From positions 1 to 7,865 of the forward strand of contig JAUHZH010000089.1 of assembly GCA_030426065.1 (NCBI GenBank): 7,865 nucleotides of DNA, written 5' to 3'. A program made the position numbers and the translations under genes. This document shows, piece after piece, positions 1 through 6,297 of this stretch. Within the stretch, counting starts at the first letter, position 1; every line of letters starts with the position of its first letter. The notes beneath the pieces were generated by a model that saw only the letters and a list, made by a program, of their open reading frames with translations, searched no databases and had not been told where the DNA came from. Source of the DNA: Gammaproteobacteria bacterium. GTDB taxonomy: Bacteria > Pseudomonadota > Gammaproteobacteria > Xanthomonadales > Marinicellaceae.

Positions 1-1149
1 CAAACCATGGACCTGATGGGTATGGTGTATGACGAAATCGGTGCTGACAAACAGTTGGACACCAACATCAGGTCATCCTTCAATGCCATCAACATCCCCT
101 TGCTTCGATTGGCCGTCAATGATGACACGTTTTTCAGTGATGAAAATCATCCGGCCAGAAGGTACATGGAGTTGTTGGTCAAATCCTCTCAGCAGTGGCA
201 CGGGACTGAAGTCATTAAGAAAGTGCACCAATTCAGTGATGCCGCTGCCAAAACTTTCGATGGATCGGTTTCTTCGTTTGATAAAGCAGCCACTGATTTA
301 GAGAAGTACCTGAAGGTCAAAGAAAAAAGGGCCAATTTGGCTGAAAAAAAATGGATCAGTGCGGCCAAAGGCAAAGAAAAGATGGACATCACCAAGGCCA
401 AAGTGACAGAGCACTTGGATGAATATTTAAAAGTTTGTCAGATTCCTTTCTTGAAAGACGTTCTGAAAAATGTGTGGGAAGATGCATTGACTTTGACTTT
501 ATTAAGAGAAGGTGAATCGTCTGAGTTGTGGGGTAAAAAAATCAAAGCCGCAGCAACCCTTTCTAAGATGGGGAATCGCGAAGCCGCCCAAGGGTTGAAA
601 GGCCCTGAAAAGATTCAAGCCATGCACATGTTGGATGAAACCATGGATGAACTTGGGTTTTCCCAGCGGGACCGCCAAAGCACCAAGGACAACATCCATG
701 CTTGCATCGCTTGGGAAGCCAAACCCGATGACCCTGATCAACCGGCACCCCCTTTGAAAAAGGTGATGTCGATTGAAGAGTCGAAGAAAAGTGAGCAGAA
801 ACAAAAAGAAAAAGAAAGCAACAAGCGGATTGAGGAAATCCGGGAGTTGACGGATAAAGAGCTGGAACAAATGGAAAGAATCATCAACACACCCTATGGT
901 ACGTTTTATGATTTCCATACCAAGCAGAGTGAAACCACAAGAAAAAAACTCAGCTGGGTCAGTACATTAAGCAAAAAGGTGTTGTTTGTTGACTTGACGG
1001 GCAGACACCCAGATAAATTGGATTTGCCACGGGTGGCCATTGATGTCACCAGAGGCAACATCACTCAAGTAGAATTCAAAAAAGTAGGTTATTTTCAAAA
1101 TGCCTTGAATAAGGTGATGAATAGACTGAAAAAATTGAGCAGTGGATGA
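1..1149 (+). CDS. DUF1631-family protein, C-terminal part (5' end cut by window)
   Basis: The reading frame is open from base 1, and an ATG at 7 is probably internal, so this is the last roughly 382 residues of a longer protein; DUF1631 proteins are typically 600-800 residues. Family signs are an N-terminal stretch with INIPLLRLAVND followed by FFSDENHPARR, close to the family pattern of a helical IPLLKVAL segment and an FFxxxxHPARR motif. A Lys/Glu-rich, probably coiled-coil segment lies at about 766-890. The tail (about 935-1125) carries LSWVSTLSKKVLFVDLTGR, resembling the C-terminal WxSPxxxxYLFVxRxG module of the family. I see no signal peptide or membrane segment in the visible part. The function is unknown. 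The gene is followed at once by a PilZ-domain gene, which suggests a cyclic-di-GMP connection, but that is inference. Older annotations of the family as thymidine phosphorylase are not supported by anything here. Confidence 0.8.
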   Translation, partial: QTMDLMGMVYDEIGADKQLDTNIRSSFNAINIPLLRLAVNDDTFFSDENHPARRYMELLVKSSQQWHGTEVIKKVHQFSDAAAKTFDGSVSSFDKAATDLEKYLKVKEKRANLAEKKWISAAKGKEKMDITKAKVTEHLDEYLKVCQIPFLKDVLKNVWEDALTLTLLREGESSELWGKKIKAAATLSKMGNREAAQGLKGPEKIQAMHMLDETMDELGFSQRDRQSTKDNIHACIAWEAKPDDPDQPAPPLKKVMSIEESKKSEQKQKEKESNKRIEEIRELTDKELEQMERIINTPYGTFYDFHTKQSETTRKKLSWVSTLSKKVLFVDLTGRHPDKLDLPRVAIDVTRGNITQVEFKKVGYFQNALNKVMNRLKKLSSG

Positions 1150-1153
1150 AAAC

Positions 1154-1483
1154 ATGAATGACAAAAGAATGCATCCTCGGGTGTCGATGCCAAGGACTGT
1201 ATACGTGATCAATCAAATGACCAATGAAGAGTTTGCTCAAGTGGTCAATGTGTCAGAATCGGGGTTGTTGTTGGCTGGTCGCCAGCCTGTGAATGCAGGT
1301 GATGTGCTCCAGTTGGAATTAGTGATCAATGAGCTGCAATTCAAAGCCCCCATTGGTGTCGAATGTGTGTGGGCGGAGCCCCAAAACTCGGGTTTGGTGT
1401 TTGGGGGCTACCGCATCATAGATGTGGCTGAAGGAGATTTGGCTCAGCTTCAAGAAATCATTCAGCAGATAACAGCTGATTGA
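1154..1483 (+). CDS. Small PilZ-domain protein (predicted c-di-GMP binding)
   Basis: A 109-residue protein consisting essentially of one PilZ domain. From the ATG at 1154 it shows R5-M-H-P-R9, matching the RxxxR switch motif, and N32-V-S-E-S-G37, matching the [D/N]xSxxG motif; together these form the cyclic-di-GMP site of PilZ domains. A beta-rich core follows, with a CVWAEP segment and LVFGGYRI, ending in a short helix. A GTG at 1142 would add four residues and overlap the upstream gene by 8 nt. I prefer the ATG at 1154, 4 nt after the upstream stop, because a GTGGA stretch at 1142-1146 is suitably spaced to act as its ribosome site. Spacing implies co-transcription and coupling with the DUF1631 gene. 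The 3' end overlaps the end of the opposing tolC gene. The partner protein and output are unknown. Confidence 0.82.
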   Translation: MNDKRMHPRVSMPRTVYVINQMTNEEFAQVVNVSESGLLLAGRQPVNAGDVLQLELVINELQFKAPIGVECVWAEPQNSGLVFGGYRIIDVAEGDLAQLQEIIQQITAD

Positions 1484-2807
1484 TGTCATTCACGTCGTTT
1501 TGGGCCAGAACACCTGCTGCGCGTTTCAAATTCAAAACCGACATCAAGTAATCGTGTTTGGCACGAGAATAGTCCCTTTGCGCTTGGTACAAGCCACGTT
1601 GAGAGTTCAAGACTTCAACAATGTTCCGGGTGCCGACCTCAAATCCTGCGGTGGTGGCTTGCTCAGCACTCTTGGCTGACACCACTGCCAACTGCCTGGC
1701 TTGCACCGAGCTCCAGCCGGCTTCCACATTGTGTAATGCGTTTCTGATGCTGCGAACAGTGGAGTATGTGGTTTGATCCAGGTTTTGCATGGCCGCTTCA
1801 TAGCGCAGCTTGGACTGGCGGCTCAAAGAGCTGGTCCGTCCGCCTGAAAAAATCGGTACTGACACATTCAATGACAAGCTTTGACCTTTTGATTCGCGGT
1901 CATCGGTGATGAAATTGTCGGGATCATTGGGTGATGCCAAAGTGATGTTTTTATTCGTGTTCTCACTGTGTGTGGCACTGAACGAAACCGTAGGCAAGTG
2001 ACCTGCTCGCTGTCTTTTGAATTCCAGTTCGGCCAACTCGGCGGTGATTTTAGAAGCCCCAAGATTGGGGTTGTTTTCCAGAGCCAAAGATTCCCAGTGG
2101 TTGATGGTGGTGTCATTCAAAATCACTTGCTCTATGTTTTCTGGCAGGGCATCCAAGTTTGGAAAGTGTGATTGGGTGATTTCAAACAAAGCTTCTTTTG
2201 TGTCATCCAGCAGGTTTTTGGCATTGATGACACTGGCGCGGGCGCCGTCATATTGGGCACGGGCTTCGTGAACGTCGGTGATGGCAGCCAGGCCCACTTC
2301 ATAGCGTTGCTCTGCTTGATCCAATTGTCGCTGAATGGCTTTTTCTTCGGCTTCTGCAAAAGAAACCGCATCGATTTGGGTCAAAACATCAAAGTAACTT
2401 TGGGCCACGCGAATAATGAAATCTTGCTCAGCGGCATCCAAGTCTGCCAAACCTTTGGCCACATCCAAATCGGCGCTGCGTTTTTGAATGAAGTTTCTTT
2501 GGTCATAGATGGACTGGTTCAAAGTGACGCTCCAACCATCAGAGTCCGAATCGGGATTCTCAACGGTGCCAAAGCGACCAAAAGTCGATTCGTTGTTGAT
2601 GGATTTGGATTTGCTCCATGAGCCAGACACTTGAGGTAAGAAGTTGGCAAAGGCTTGCTTTTTACTTTCTTCACTTGCCTGTTGGTTGTATTGTGCGGCT
2701 TTCAACTGAGGGTCATTTTGCAATGCCAGTTGCATGACGTCTGACAAGTTGGCAGCATGGGTTGTGCTGGCAGCCAATAAGGCACTGATTAATATCGATT
2801 TTTTCAT
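1458..2807 (-). CDS. tolC: TolC-family outer-membrane efflux protein
   Basis: A 449-residue precursor of the trimeric outer-membrane channel that joins tripartite efflux pumps and type I secretion systems. Residues 1-18 form a signal peptide (MKKSILISALLAASTTHA, cleavage likely before ANLSD). Two homologous outer-membrane-efflux repeats follow. The first carries YEVGLAAITDVHEARAQYD at about 169-187 and the second FEVGTRNIVEVLNSQRGLY at about 389-407, the signature of true TolC rather than of RND-specific OprM lipoproteins; no lipobox cysteine is present. E. coli TolC is 493 residues, so this one is a little shorter, ending in an INQLLSAE tail. The frame is open upstream to 3032, but that part overlaps the pcm-like gene and does not look like protein. 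The ATG at 2807, with its signal peptide, is the start. It lies 4 nt after the pcm-like stop with no clear Shine-Dalgarno, so translational coupling is likely. Confidence 0.93.
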   Translation of the reverse strand: MKKSILISALLAASTTHAANLSDVMQLALQNDPQLKAAQYNQQASEESKKQAFANFLPQVSGSWSKSKSINNESTFGRFGTVENPDSDSDGWSVTLNQSIYDQRNFIQKRSADLDVAKGLADLDAAEQDFIIRVAQSYFDVLTQIDAVSFAEAEEKAIQRQLDQAEQRYEVGLAAITDVHEARAQYDGARASVINAKNLLDDTKEALFEITQSHFPNLDALPENIEQVILNDTTINHWESLALENNPNLGASKITAELAELEFKRQRAGHLPTVSFSATHSENTNKNITLASPNDPDNFITDDRESKGQSLSLNVSVPIFSGGRTSSLSRQSKLRYEAAMQNLDQTTYSTVRSIRNALHNVEAGWSSVQARQLAVVSAKSAEQATTAGFEVGTRNIVEVLNSQRGLYQAQRDYSRAKHDYLMSVLNLKRAAGVLAQNDVNDINQLLSAE

Positions 2808-2811
2808 GGTT

Positions 2812-3450
2812 TTATAATGCGAAAGGAGTGGATTGATTGTGCTGCTCCAGTGGATCAACACAGGTGTCAAAATGACTGATGTAATCTGTTTCGTCGGTGT
2901 ATGTTCTGGCTTCCATAATGGGGGCTTTTCCAATGATGGCAAACACTTGACCATTTGGGCTGAGCCAGTCAAATACCTGGCTGGGTATGTTTTCCAATGA
3001 ACCCGTGATGACCACGCGATCAAATGTGTCATCGGGGGTAAACTGAAAAAAATCAGCCGTGATCAAGTGAGCGTTTTGAATCCCTTGCTCATCCAGCTTG
3101 GCTTGGGCTGATTGTGTCAAAGCGGCCATGTGATCAATGGAGGTGACGTGGGACGATAGTTGTGAAAGCAATGCAGTCACATAGGCGCTGCCAGTTCCCA
3201 CTTCCAATGTGCGGTGAGCAGGTTTCAGGTCCAGCGCTTGTAACATGCGTCCTTCGACCACAGGTTTCATCATGAATTGATTGTGTCCAATGGGTAAACT
3301 CATGTCGGCGAATGCCAACTTTCTTTGAGACACCTGGACAAACTCTTCTCTTTGAACCTGCAGCATGGCGTTGAGAACACTCTTGTTGATGACGTCCCAA
3401 GAACGCACCTGTTGGGTCACCATGTTATGCCTTGCGGAATCAAAATTCAT
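2812..3450 (-). CDS. Pcm-like SAM-dependent methyltransferase (protein-L-isoaspartate O-methyltransferase family, TolC-linked paralogue)
   Basis: A 212-residue Rossmann-fold methyltransferase. The N-terminus (RHNMVTQQVRSWDVIN, then VQREEFV) follows the PCMT pattern. Residues 52-63 (LPIGHNQFMMKP) occupy the place of the isoaspartate-binding loop. Residues 81-90 (TLEVGTGSAY) are SAM motif I. The C-terminal IGKAPIMEA and FDTCVDPL segments fit the paralogue found beside tolC in other proteobacteria better than E. coli Pcm. Classical Pcm has a PIGxGQTIS loop, and its Thr-Ile-Ser is replaced here by Phe-Met-Met, so repair of isoaspartyl residues is doubtful; automatic annotation would still call it pcm. 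It is the first gene of a pcm-like/tolC operon, with its TAA 4 nt before the tolC start. No strong ribosome site or promoter is evident upstream of the ATG at 3450. Confidence 0.85.
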   Translation of the reverse strand: MNFDSARHNMVTQQVRSWDVINKSVLNAMLQVQREEFVQVSQRKLAFADMSLPIGHNQFMMKPVVEGRMLQALDLKPAHRTLEVGTGSAYVTALLSQLSSHVTSIDHMAALTQSAQAKLDEQGIQNAHLITADFFQFTPDDTFDRVVITGSLENIPSQVFDWLSPNGQVFAIIGKAPIMEARTYTDETDYISHFDTCVDPLEQHNQSTPFAL

Positions 3451-3507
3451 ATTAATATTGTTTTGTTTTCTGATAAGATGAGGACTTTCAACAGTGCTGT
3501 CAGTCCG

Positions 3508-3527
3508 GTTAAATCAGCCCGCTGAGC
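3508..3527 (+). repeat. Left terminal inverted repeat of the 3508-3728 element
   Basis: The sequence begins GTTAAATCAGCC and pairs with the complement of 3706-3728. The stop codon of a short minus-strand frame (TAA at 3511-3509) lies inside it. Confidence 0.55.
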
Positions 3528-3564
3528 GAACCACCTGTTTCAGTGTCTGGTAGAGCCAAGGTCT

Positions 3565-3612
3565 CTCTTGAACTTTGGTACATGAATCCTCCAAGTTCTT
3601 GAAGAGTTTTTT
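3565..3612 (+). terminator. Hairpin followed by T-run, terminator-like, inside the inverted-repeat element
   Basis: On the + strand CTCTTGAACTTTGG (3565-3578) pairs with CCAAGTTCTTGAAGAG (3591-3606), with small bulges and a 12-nt loop. TTTTTT follows at 3607-3612. This has the shape of a Rho-independent terminator but is AT-rich. No + strand gene ends upstream: the flanking genes diverge. It may block stray transcription toward rsmG or may simply be part of the element. On the minus strand the same hairpin surrounds a GGAGG-ATTC-ATG sequence. Confidence 0.4.
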
Positions 3613-3705
3613 GCATTATTCTGAGTCTAAGGAAAAAAGAATAAATACCAGGCTGATCAAGGCGAAAAATGCGCCGAATACGGCCGCTATTTGCAATTTT
3701 TTCAA

Positions 3706-3728
3706 CGCAGAGCAGGCTGATATTTAAC
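3706..3728 (-). repeat. Right terminal inverted repeat of the 3508-3728 element
   Basis: Read on the minus strand it begins GTTAAATATCAGCC, which differs from the left repeat by a 2-nt insertion and three substitutions. The + strand frame that ends here stops at TAA 3725-3727, inside the repeat. Confidence 0.55.
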
Positions 3729-3740
3729 TTTTTAACTTGA

Positions 3741-3774
3741 TTCACGAATGATGCAAAGGCCTCTTATATATACA
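3741..3774 (+). promoter_or_regulatory. Weak candidate promoter for rsmG-parA-parB
   Basis: A TATATATA stretch at 3765-3772 could serve as a -10 element. TTCACG at 3741-3746 lies 18 nt upstream as a poor -35 match. TTGATT at 3737-3742 is a better hexamer but is 22 nt away. It sits just outside the right end of the inverted-repeat element and about 60 nt before rsmG. No other stretch before rsmG looks better. Confidence 0.3.
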
Positions 3775-3834
3775 GCTTACTTAAATTCGCCCACAAATCA
3801 TGGGTTGAAAGTCACATTTTATGCAATTTAAGGG

Positions 3835-4476
3835 ATGAACGAAACCAATTCCATAAAGTTACAACAAAATACATTGGCACCAGGCCTTAAAATGTTGGCG
3901 TTGACCGAATCTTTTGTTGAGCCCATTTGGCAGTACCTTTTGTTGCTGCACAAGTGGAACAAGGCTTATAACCTCACAGCCATACGCCATTTGGATGACA
4001 TGGTTGTTCACCATGCCTTGGACGGTCTTTCTGTCCATGGGTTCATTAATTCTTCTGACCAATCGTTGATTGATGTGGGAACAGGCGGTGGCATTCCAGG
4101 CATTTTACTGGCCATCGTGCGACAAGATTTGTCAGTGACTCTGCTGGATGCTGTTGGCAAAAAGACCCGATTTTTGCGTCAAGTCAAAAGGGAGCTGGGA
4201 TTAAAAAATGTCACAGTGGTGCATGACCGGGTAGAAAATTATTCGCCCGATGATTTTTTTGATGTGGTAATATCTCGAGCATTTTCTGAAGTCAATCAGT
4301 TTTTGCAATGGACCCATCACTTGGGCGGAAACCAGACACGTTTTTTGGCGATGAAAGGACCCCGTGATGAGCCATTGGCTCAAAACAGTGTGTTTGAGTT
4401 GATTGCTGAAGATGACTTAACAGTACCTCAATTGAACGAACAAAGAAAACTTTACCAATACCAGAAAAGATCATGA
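3835..4476 (+). CDS. rsmG: 16S rRNA (guanine527-N7)-methyltransferase RsmG (GidB)
   Basis: A 213-residue enzyme that uses S-adenosylmethionine to methylate N7 of G527 in the 530 loop of 16S rRNA; loss of it in other bacteria gives low-level streptomycin resistance. Family blocks in order are LHKWNKAYNLTAI (38-50), the SAM motif DVGTGGGIPG (80-89), LLDAVGKKTRFL (103-114), HDRVENY (130-136), SRAF (147-150) and AMKG (172-175). E. coli RsmG is 207 residues. The ATG at 3835 is the first after an in-frame stop. An ATG at 3892 would remove the LAPGLKML helix equivalent to the LxxGLxxLGL start of the family, so 3835 is preferred although the AAGGG lies directly against it. The stop overlaps the parA start as ATGA. 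mnmG, the usual upstream partner, is not here. Confidence 0.95.
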   Translation: MNETNSIKLQQNTLAPGLKMLALTESFVEPIWQYLLLLHKWNKAYNLTAIRHLDDMVVHHALDGLSVHGFINSSDQSLIDVGTGGGIPGILLAIVRQDLSVTLLDAVGKKTRFLRQVKRELGLKNVTVVHDRVENYSPDDFFDVVISRAFSEVNQFLQWTHHLGGNQTRFLAMKGPRDEPLAQNSVFELIAEDDLTVPQLNEQRKLYQYQKRS

Positions 4477-5243
4477 GCCAGTCCCACAAAATCATCGCTG
4501 TTGCCAACCAAAAAGGCGGTGTTGGCAAAACCACAACCACGGTCAATTTGGCGGTGGGTTTAAGTCAATTGAAGAAACGGGTTTTGTTGATTGATTTAGA
4601 CCCTCAAGGCAACGCCACCATGGCTTGTGGTGTTGATGCCCGCGAACTTTCCGTATCAGCTTGTGAGCTTTTGCTACAAGAATGTGAAGTAAAAGACGCC
4701 ATCATCTCAACAGATTCAGTTGATTTGGTGGGTTCAAACACTGACCTCACTGCAGCGGAGCTGGCTTTGATGGAATACGAATCGCCACAAATGATGTTGG
4801 CAACCCAGCTGTCAGAGTTAGATGGCCAGTATGATTTCATATTGATTGACTGTCCTCCATCGTTGAGTATTTTAACAGTCAATGCCTTGGCTGCTGCTGA
4901 TTCAGTTTTGATACCCATGCAATGCGAATATTATGCACTGGAAGGATTGACGTCTTTATTGGACACCATCGATCGAGTCAAACAAACGGTCAATCCTGAT
5001 TTGGAAATTGAAGGATTGTTGAGGACCATGTTTGACGGCCGCAATAACCTGGCCAATGAAGTGGCCAGCCAAATCAATGACCATTTTGGTTCCAAAGTTT
5101 TCAGTACCGTGGTGCCTCGAAACGTTAAAGTCGCAGAAGCGCCCAGTTTTGGACAATCAGCCATCGAGTATGACCGGATGTCCAGGGGGGCGGTTGCTTA
5201 TCGGGGACTGGTCAGTGAATTGCTGAGAAGAAACAATGTCTGA
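4473..5243 (+). CDS. parA: Chromosome-partitioning ATPase ParA (Soj)
   Basis: A 256-residue deviant-Walker ATPase that binds DNA nonspecifically as an ATP dimer and works with ParB-parS to segregate the origin region. The sequence shows the deviant Walker A at residues 14-22 (KGGVGKTTT, signature lysine K14 and catalytic-loop K19), the Walker A' segment LLIDLDPQGN (38-47), Walker B FILIDCPP (122-129), and the late motif VPRNVKVAEAPSFGQ followed by YDRMSRGAVAYRGL, typical of chromosomal Soj/ParA. It lacks the long N-terminal helix-turn-helix region of plasmid type Ia ParA. It starts on the ATGA shared with the rsmG stop, so translation is probably coupled, and its end overlaps parB by 8 nt. 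All catalytic motifs are intact. Confidence 0.96.
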   Translation: MSQSHKIIAVANQKGGVGKTTTTVNLAVGLSQLKKRVLLIDLDPQGNATMACGVDARELSVSACELLLQECEVKDAIISTDSVDLVGSNTDLTAAELALMEYESPQMMLATQLSELDGQYDFILIDCPPSLSILTVNALAAADSVLIPMQCEYYALEGLTSLLDTIDRVKQTVNPDLEIEGLLRTMFDGRNNLANEVASQINDHFGSKVFSTVVPRNVKVAEAPSFGQSAIEYDRMSRGAVAYRGLVSELLRRNNV

Positions 5244-6132
5244 AAAAAAACAGCTTAAGAAGAAAGTGGCCAAAAAAGCCATCAAAAAAACGGGTTTAGG
5301 CCGAGGTTTGGATGCTTTGCTGGGGCAGCGCAAAAACAGTGCTGATGGTCTTGCCGAAACAGGTTTGACTCATTTAGCCATCGAACAGTTGCAACCTGGT
5401 CAATACCAGCCTCGCTCCATTCTTGACCAAGACAAATTGCAAGAATTGGCCGAGTCCATCAAGTCACAAGGCATTGTCCAACCCATTGTTGTCAGGCAGT
5501 TATCAACCCAAAAATACGAAATCATAGCCGGTGAACGCCGATGGCGCGCGGCACAATTGGCGGCTTTGCGAGAAGTGCCAGTGATCATCAAAGTGGTGGA
5601 TGACCAACAAACCATTGCCATGGCTTTGATTGAAAACATCCAGCGAGAAGATTTGAGCCCGTTGGAAGAGGCCACTGCTTTGCAACGATTGATTGATGAG
5701 TTTCAAGTGACTCATGCCCAGGCAGCAGAAGCCGTTGGCCGATCACGCGTTGCAGTCAGCAACCTGTTGCGCTTATTGGACTTGAGTCATTCGGTCAAAG
5801 ACATGATGAACGATGGTTTGTTAGAAATGGGTCATGCGCGCTGTTTGTTGTCTGTGGACAAGCATGAGCAACTGGGTCTGGCGCAGCAAATCGTTGGCAA
5901 AAAAATGACCGTGCGACAGGCAGAGGCTCTGGTCAAATCACACAAAAACCCCAAACCTGAAAAGAAAGCCGCCATGACCAAGTCGGCAGATGTACTGTAT
6001 TTGGAGAAATCATTGACAGAAAAACTCTGTACGCGGGTTGAAATCCATGCCAAATCTCAAGGCAAAGGCTCTTTGGTGATACATTACCATGACGCCGATG
6101 AGCTGGAAGGAATTCTGAATCGAATCAAGTGA
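5236..6132 (+). CDS. parB: Chromosome-partitioning protein ParB (Spo0J), parS-binding CTPase
   Basis: A 298-residue centromere-binding protein that loads at parS, slides as a CTP-gated clamp and stimulates ParA. Order of parts: a lysine-rich head (residues 4-18), the GLGRGLDALLG motif (20-30) whose conserved arginine region stimulates ParA ATPase, the ParB/Srx-like CTP-binding fold with QPR (58-60), GERRWRA (99-105) and ENIQRE (133-138), a helix-turn-helix with AQAAEAVGRSRVAVSNLLRLL at about 161-181, and a C-terminal dimerisation region ending GILNRIK. Length is normal for a chromosomal ParB. The start at 5236 is set by the lysine-rich head and GLGRGL; AGAAG in the parA 3' end (5226-5230) is a plausible ribosome site. 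I saw no full parS palindrome in the window. The stop codon TGA lies in the first copy of a repeated CAAGTGACC. Confidence 0.96.
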   Translation: MSEKKQLKKKVAKKAIKKTGLGRGLDALLGQRKNSADGLAETGLTHLAIEQLQPGQYQPRSILDQDKLQELAESIKSQGIVQPIVVRQLSTQKYEIIAGERRWRAAQLAALREVPVIIKVVDDQQTIAMALIENIQREDLSPLEEATALQRLIDEFQVTHAQAAEAVGRSRVAVSNLLRLLDLSHSVKDMMNDGLLEMGHARCLLSVDKHEQLGLAQQIVGKKMTVRQAEALVKSHKNPKPEKKAAMTKSADVLYLEKSLTEKLCTRVEIHAKSQGKGSLVIHYHDADELEGILNRIK

Positions 6133-6177
6133 CCGCATGGTCATCTCGAGATGGCCAGCAAGTGACCTGATCAGGTC
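6126..6177. repeat. Two palindromes with a shared 9-bp direct repeat, directly after parB
   Basis: CAAGTGACC occurs at 6126-6134 (over the parB stop) and at 6159-6167. The first copy opens TGACC-GCAT-GGTCA (6130-6143), which overlaps a 20-bp near-perfect palindrome, TGGTCATCTCGAGATGGCCA (6138-6157). The second copy opens a perfect 14-bp palindrome, GACCTGATCAGGTC (6164-6177), with a GATC centre. The two palindrome centres are 23 bp apart, roughly two helical turns. No T-run follows, so this is not a standard intrinsic terminator. It could be a paired operator ahead of pckG or a transcript-end hairpin. Function is unknown. Confidence 0.55.
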
Positions 6178-6297
6178 TCCGAATCCTTTGAGCCAAAATA
6201 TCTTCGATCAAACAAAGGTCTCTTATAACAAAACTTGATTTTCTATACCCAAGCAGTTAAGGTTTGCGACCAATTTTCCATCGAAGGTTTTATCTAC
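6178..6297 (+). promoter_or_regulatory. pckG upstream leader, promoter not resolved
   Basis: This stretch must hold the pckG ribosome site and possibly its promoter. TATAAC at 6224-6229 is the best -10-like hexamer, but the only -35-like hexamer near it is poor and 15 nt away. GAAGG at 6284-6288 precedes the pckG ATG by about 9 nt and is the likely ribosome-binding site. I see no terminator or riboswitch-like fold. Confidence 0.3.

Larger units (their letters stand above)
3508..3728. mobile_element. Candidate miniature transposable element (MITE) or deleted IS remnant with terminal inverted repeats
   Basis: The left end on the + strand (GTTAAATCAGCCCGCTGAGCG, from 3508) matches the right end read on the - strand (GTTAAATATCAGCCTGCTCTGCG, from 3728). 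Eighteen of 21 aligned positions agree, with one 2-nt gap. The enclosed 221 bp have no long open frame and contain a hairpin plus a few very short frames. TTAA occurs in both ends (3509-3512 and 3724-3727), so a TTAA target duplication is possible, but it cannot be told apart from the repeat itself. No other flanking direct repeat is visible. The element fills most of the divergent gap between the pcm-like gene and rsmG. That it is mobile is inference from structure; I cannot assign a family. Confidence 0.5.

Noticed and set aside
502..918. 138-residue minus-strand frame with Phe/Leu-rich stretch
   Set aside because: It is the antisense of the Lys/Glu-rich coiled-coil part of the DUF1631 gene, which gives a false hydrophobic look (AAA/GAA codons read as TTT/TTC).
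2808..3032. N-terminal extension of the tolC frame on the minus strand by 75 residues
   Set aside because: It overlaps the pcm-like gene in another frame, has no protein-like character, and would bury a clear signal peptide that begins at the ATG at 2807.
3536..3551. Possible parS site (TGTTTCAGTGTCTGGT)
   Set aside because: Only the left half TGTTTCA matches the consensus; the CACGTG core and the right half are absent.
3509..3745. 78-residue minus-strand frame starting at GTG 3745
   Set aside because: It crosses the whole inverted-repeat element, shows no recognisable motif and a mixed composition, and its stop lies in the left repeat. It is better explained as chance coding across the element.
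3451..3834. tRNA or other structured RNA gene in the divergent gap
   Set aside because: No cloverleaf, TTC-loop or CCA end could be traced; the visible pairing is explained by the terminal repeats and one hairpin.
6130..6143. FadR/GntR-type operator TGACC-GCAT-GGTCA
   Set aside because: FadR-type sites have the opposite half-site order (GGTC-N-GACC) and different spacing, so I do not name a regulator.
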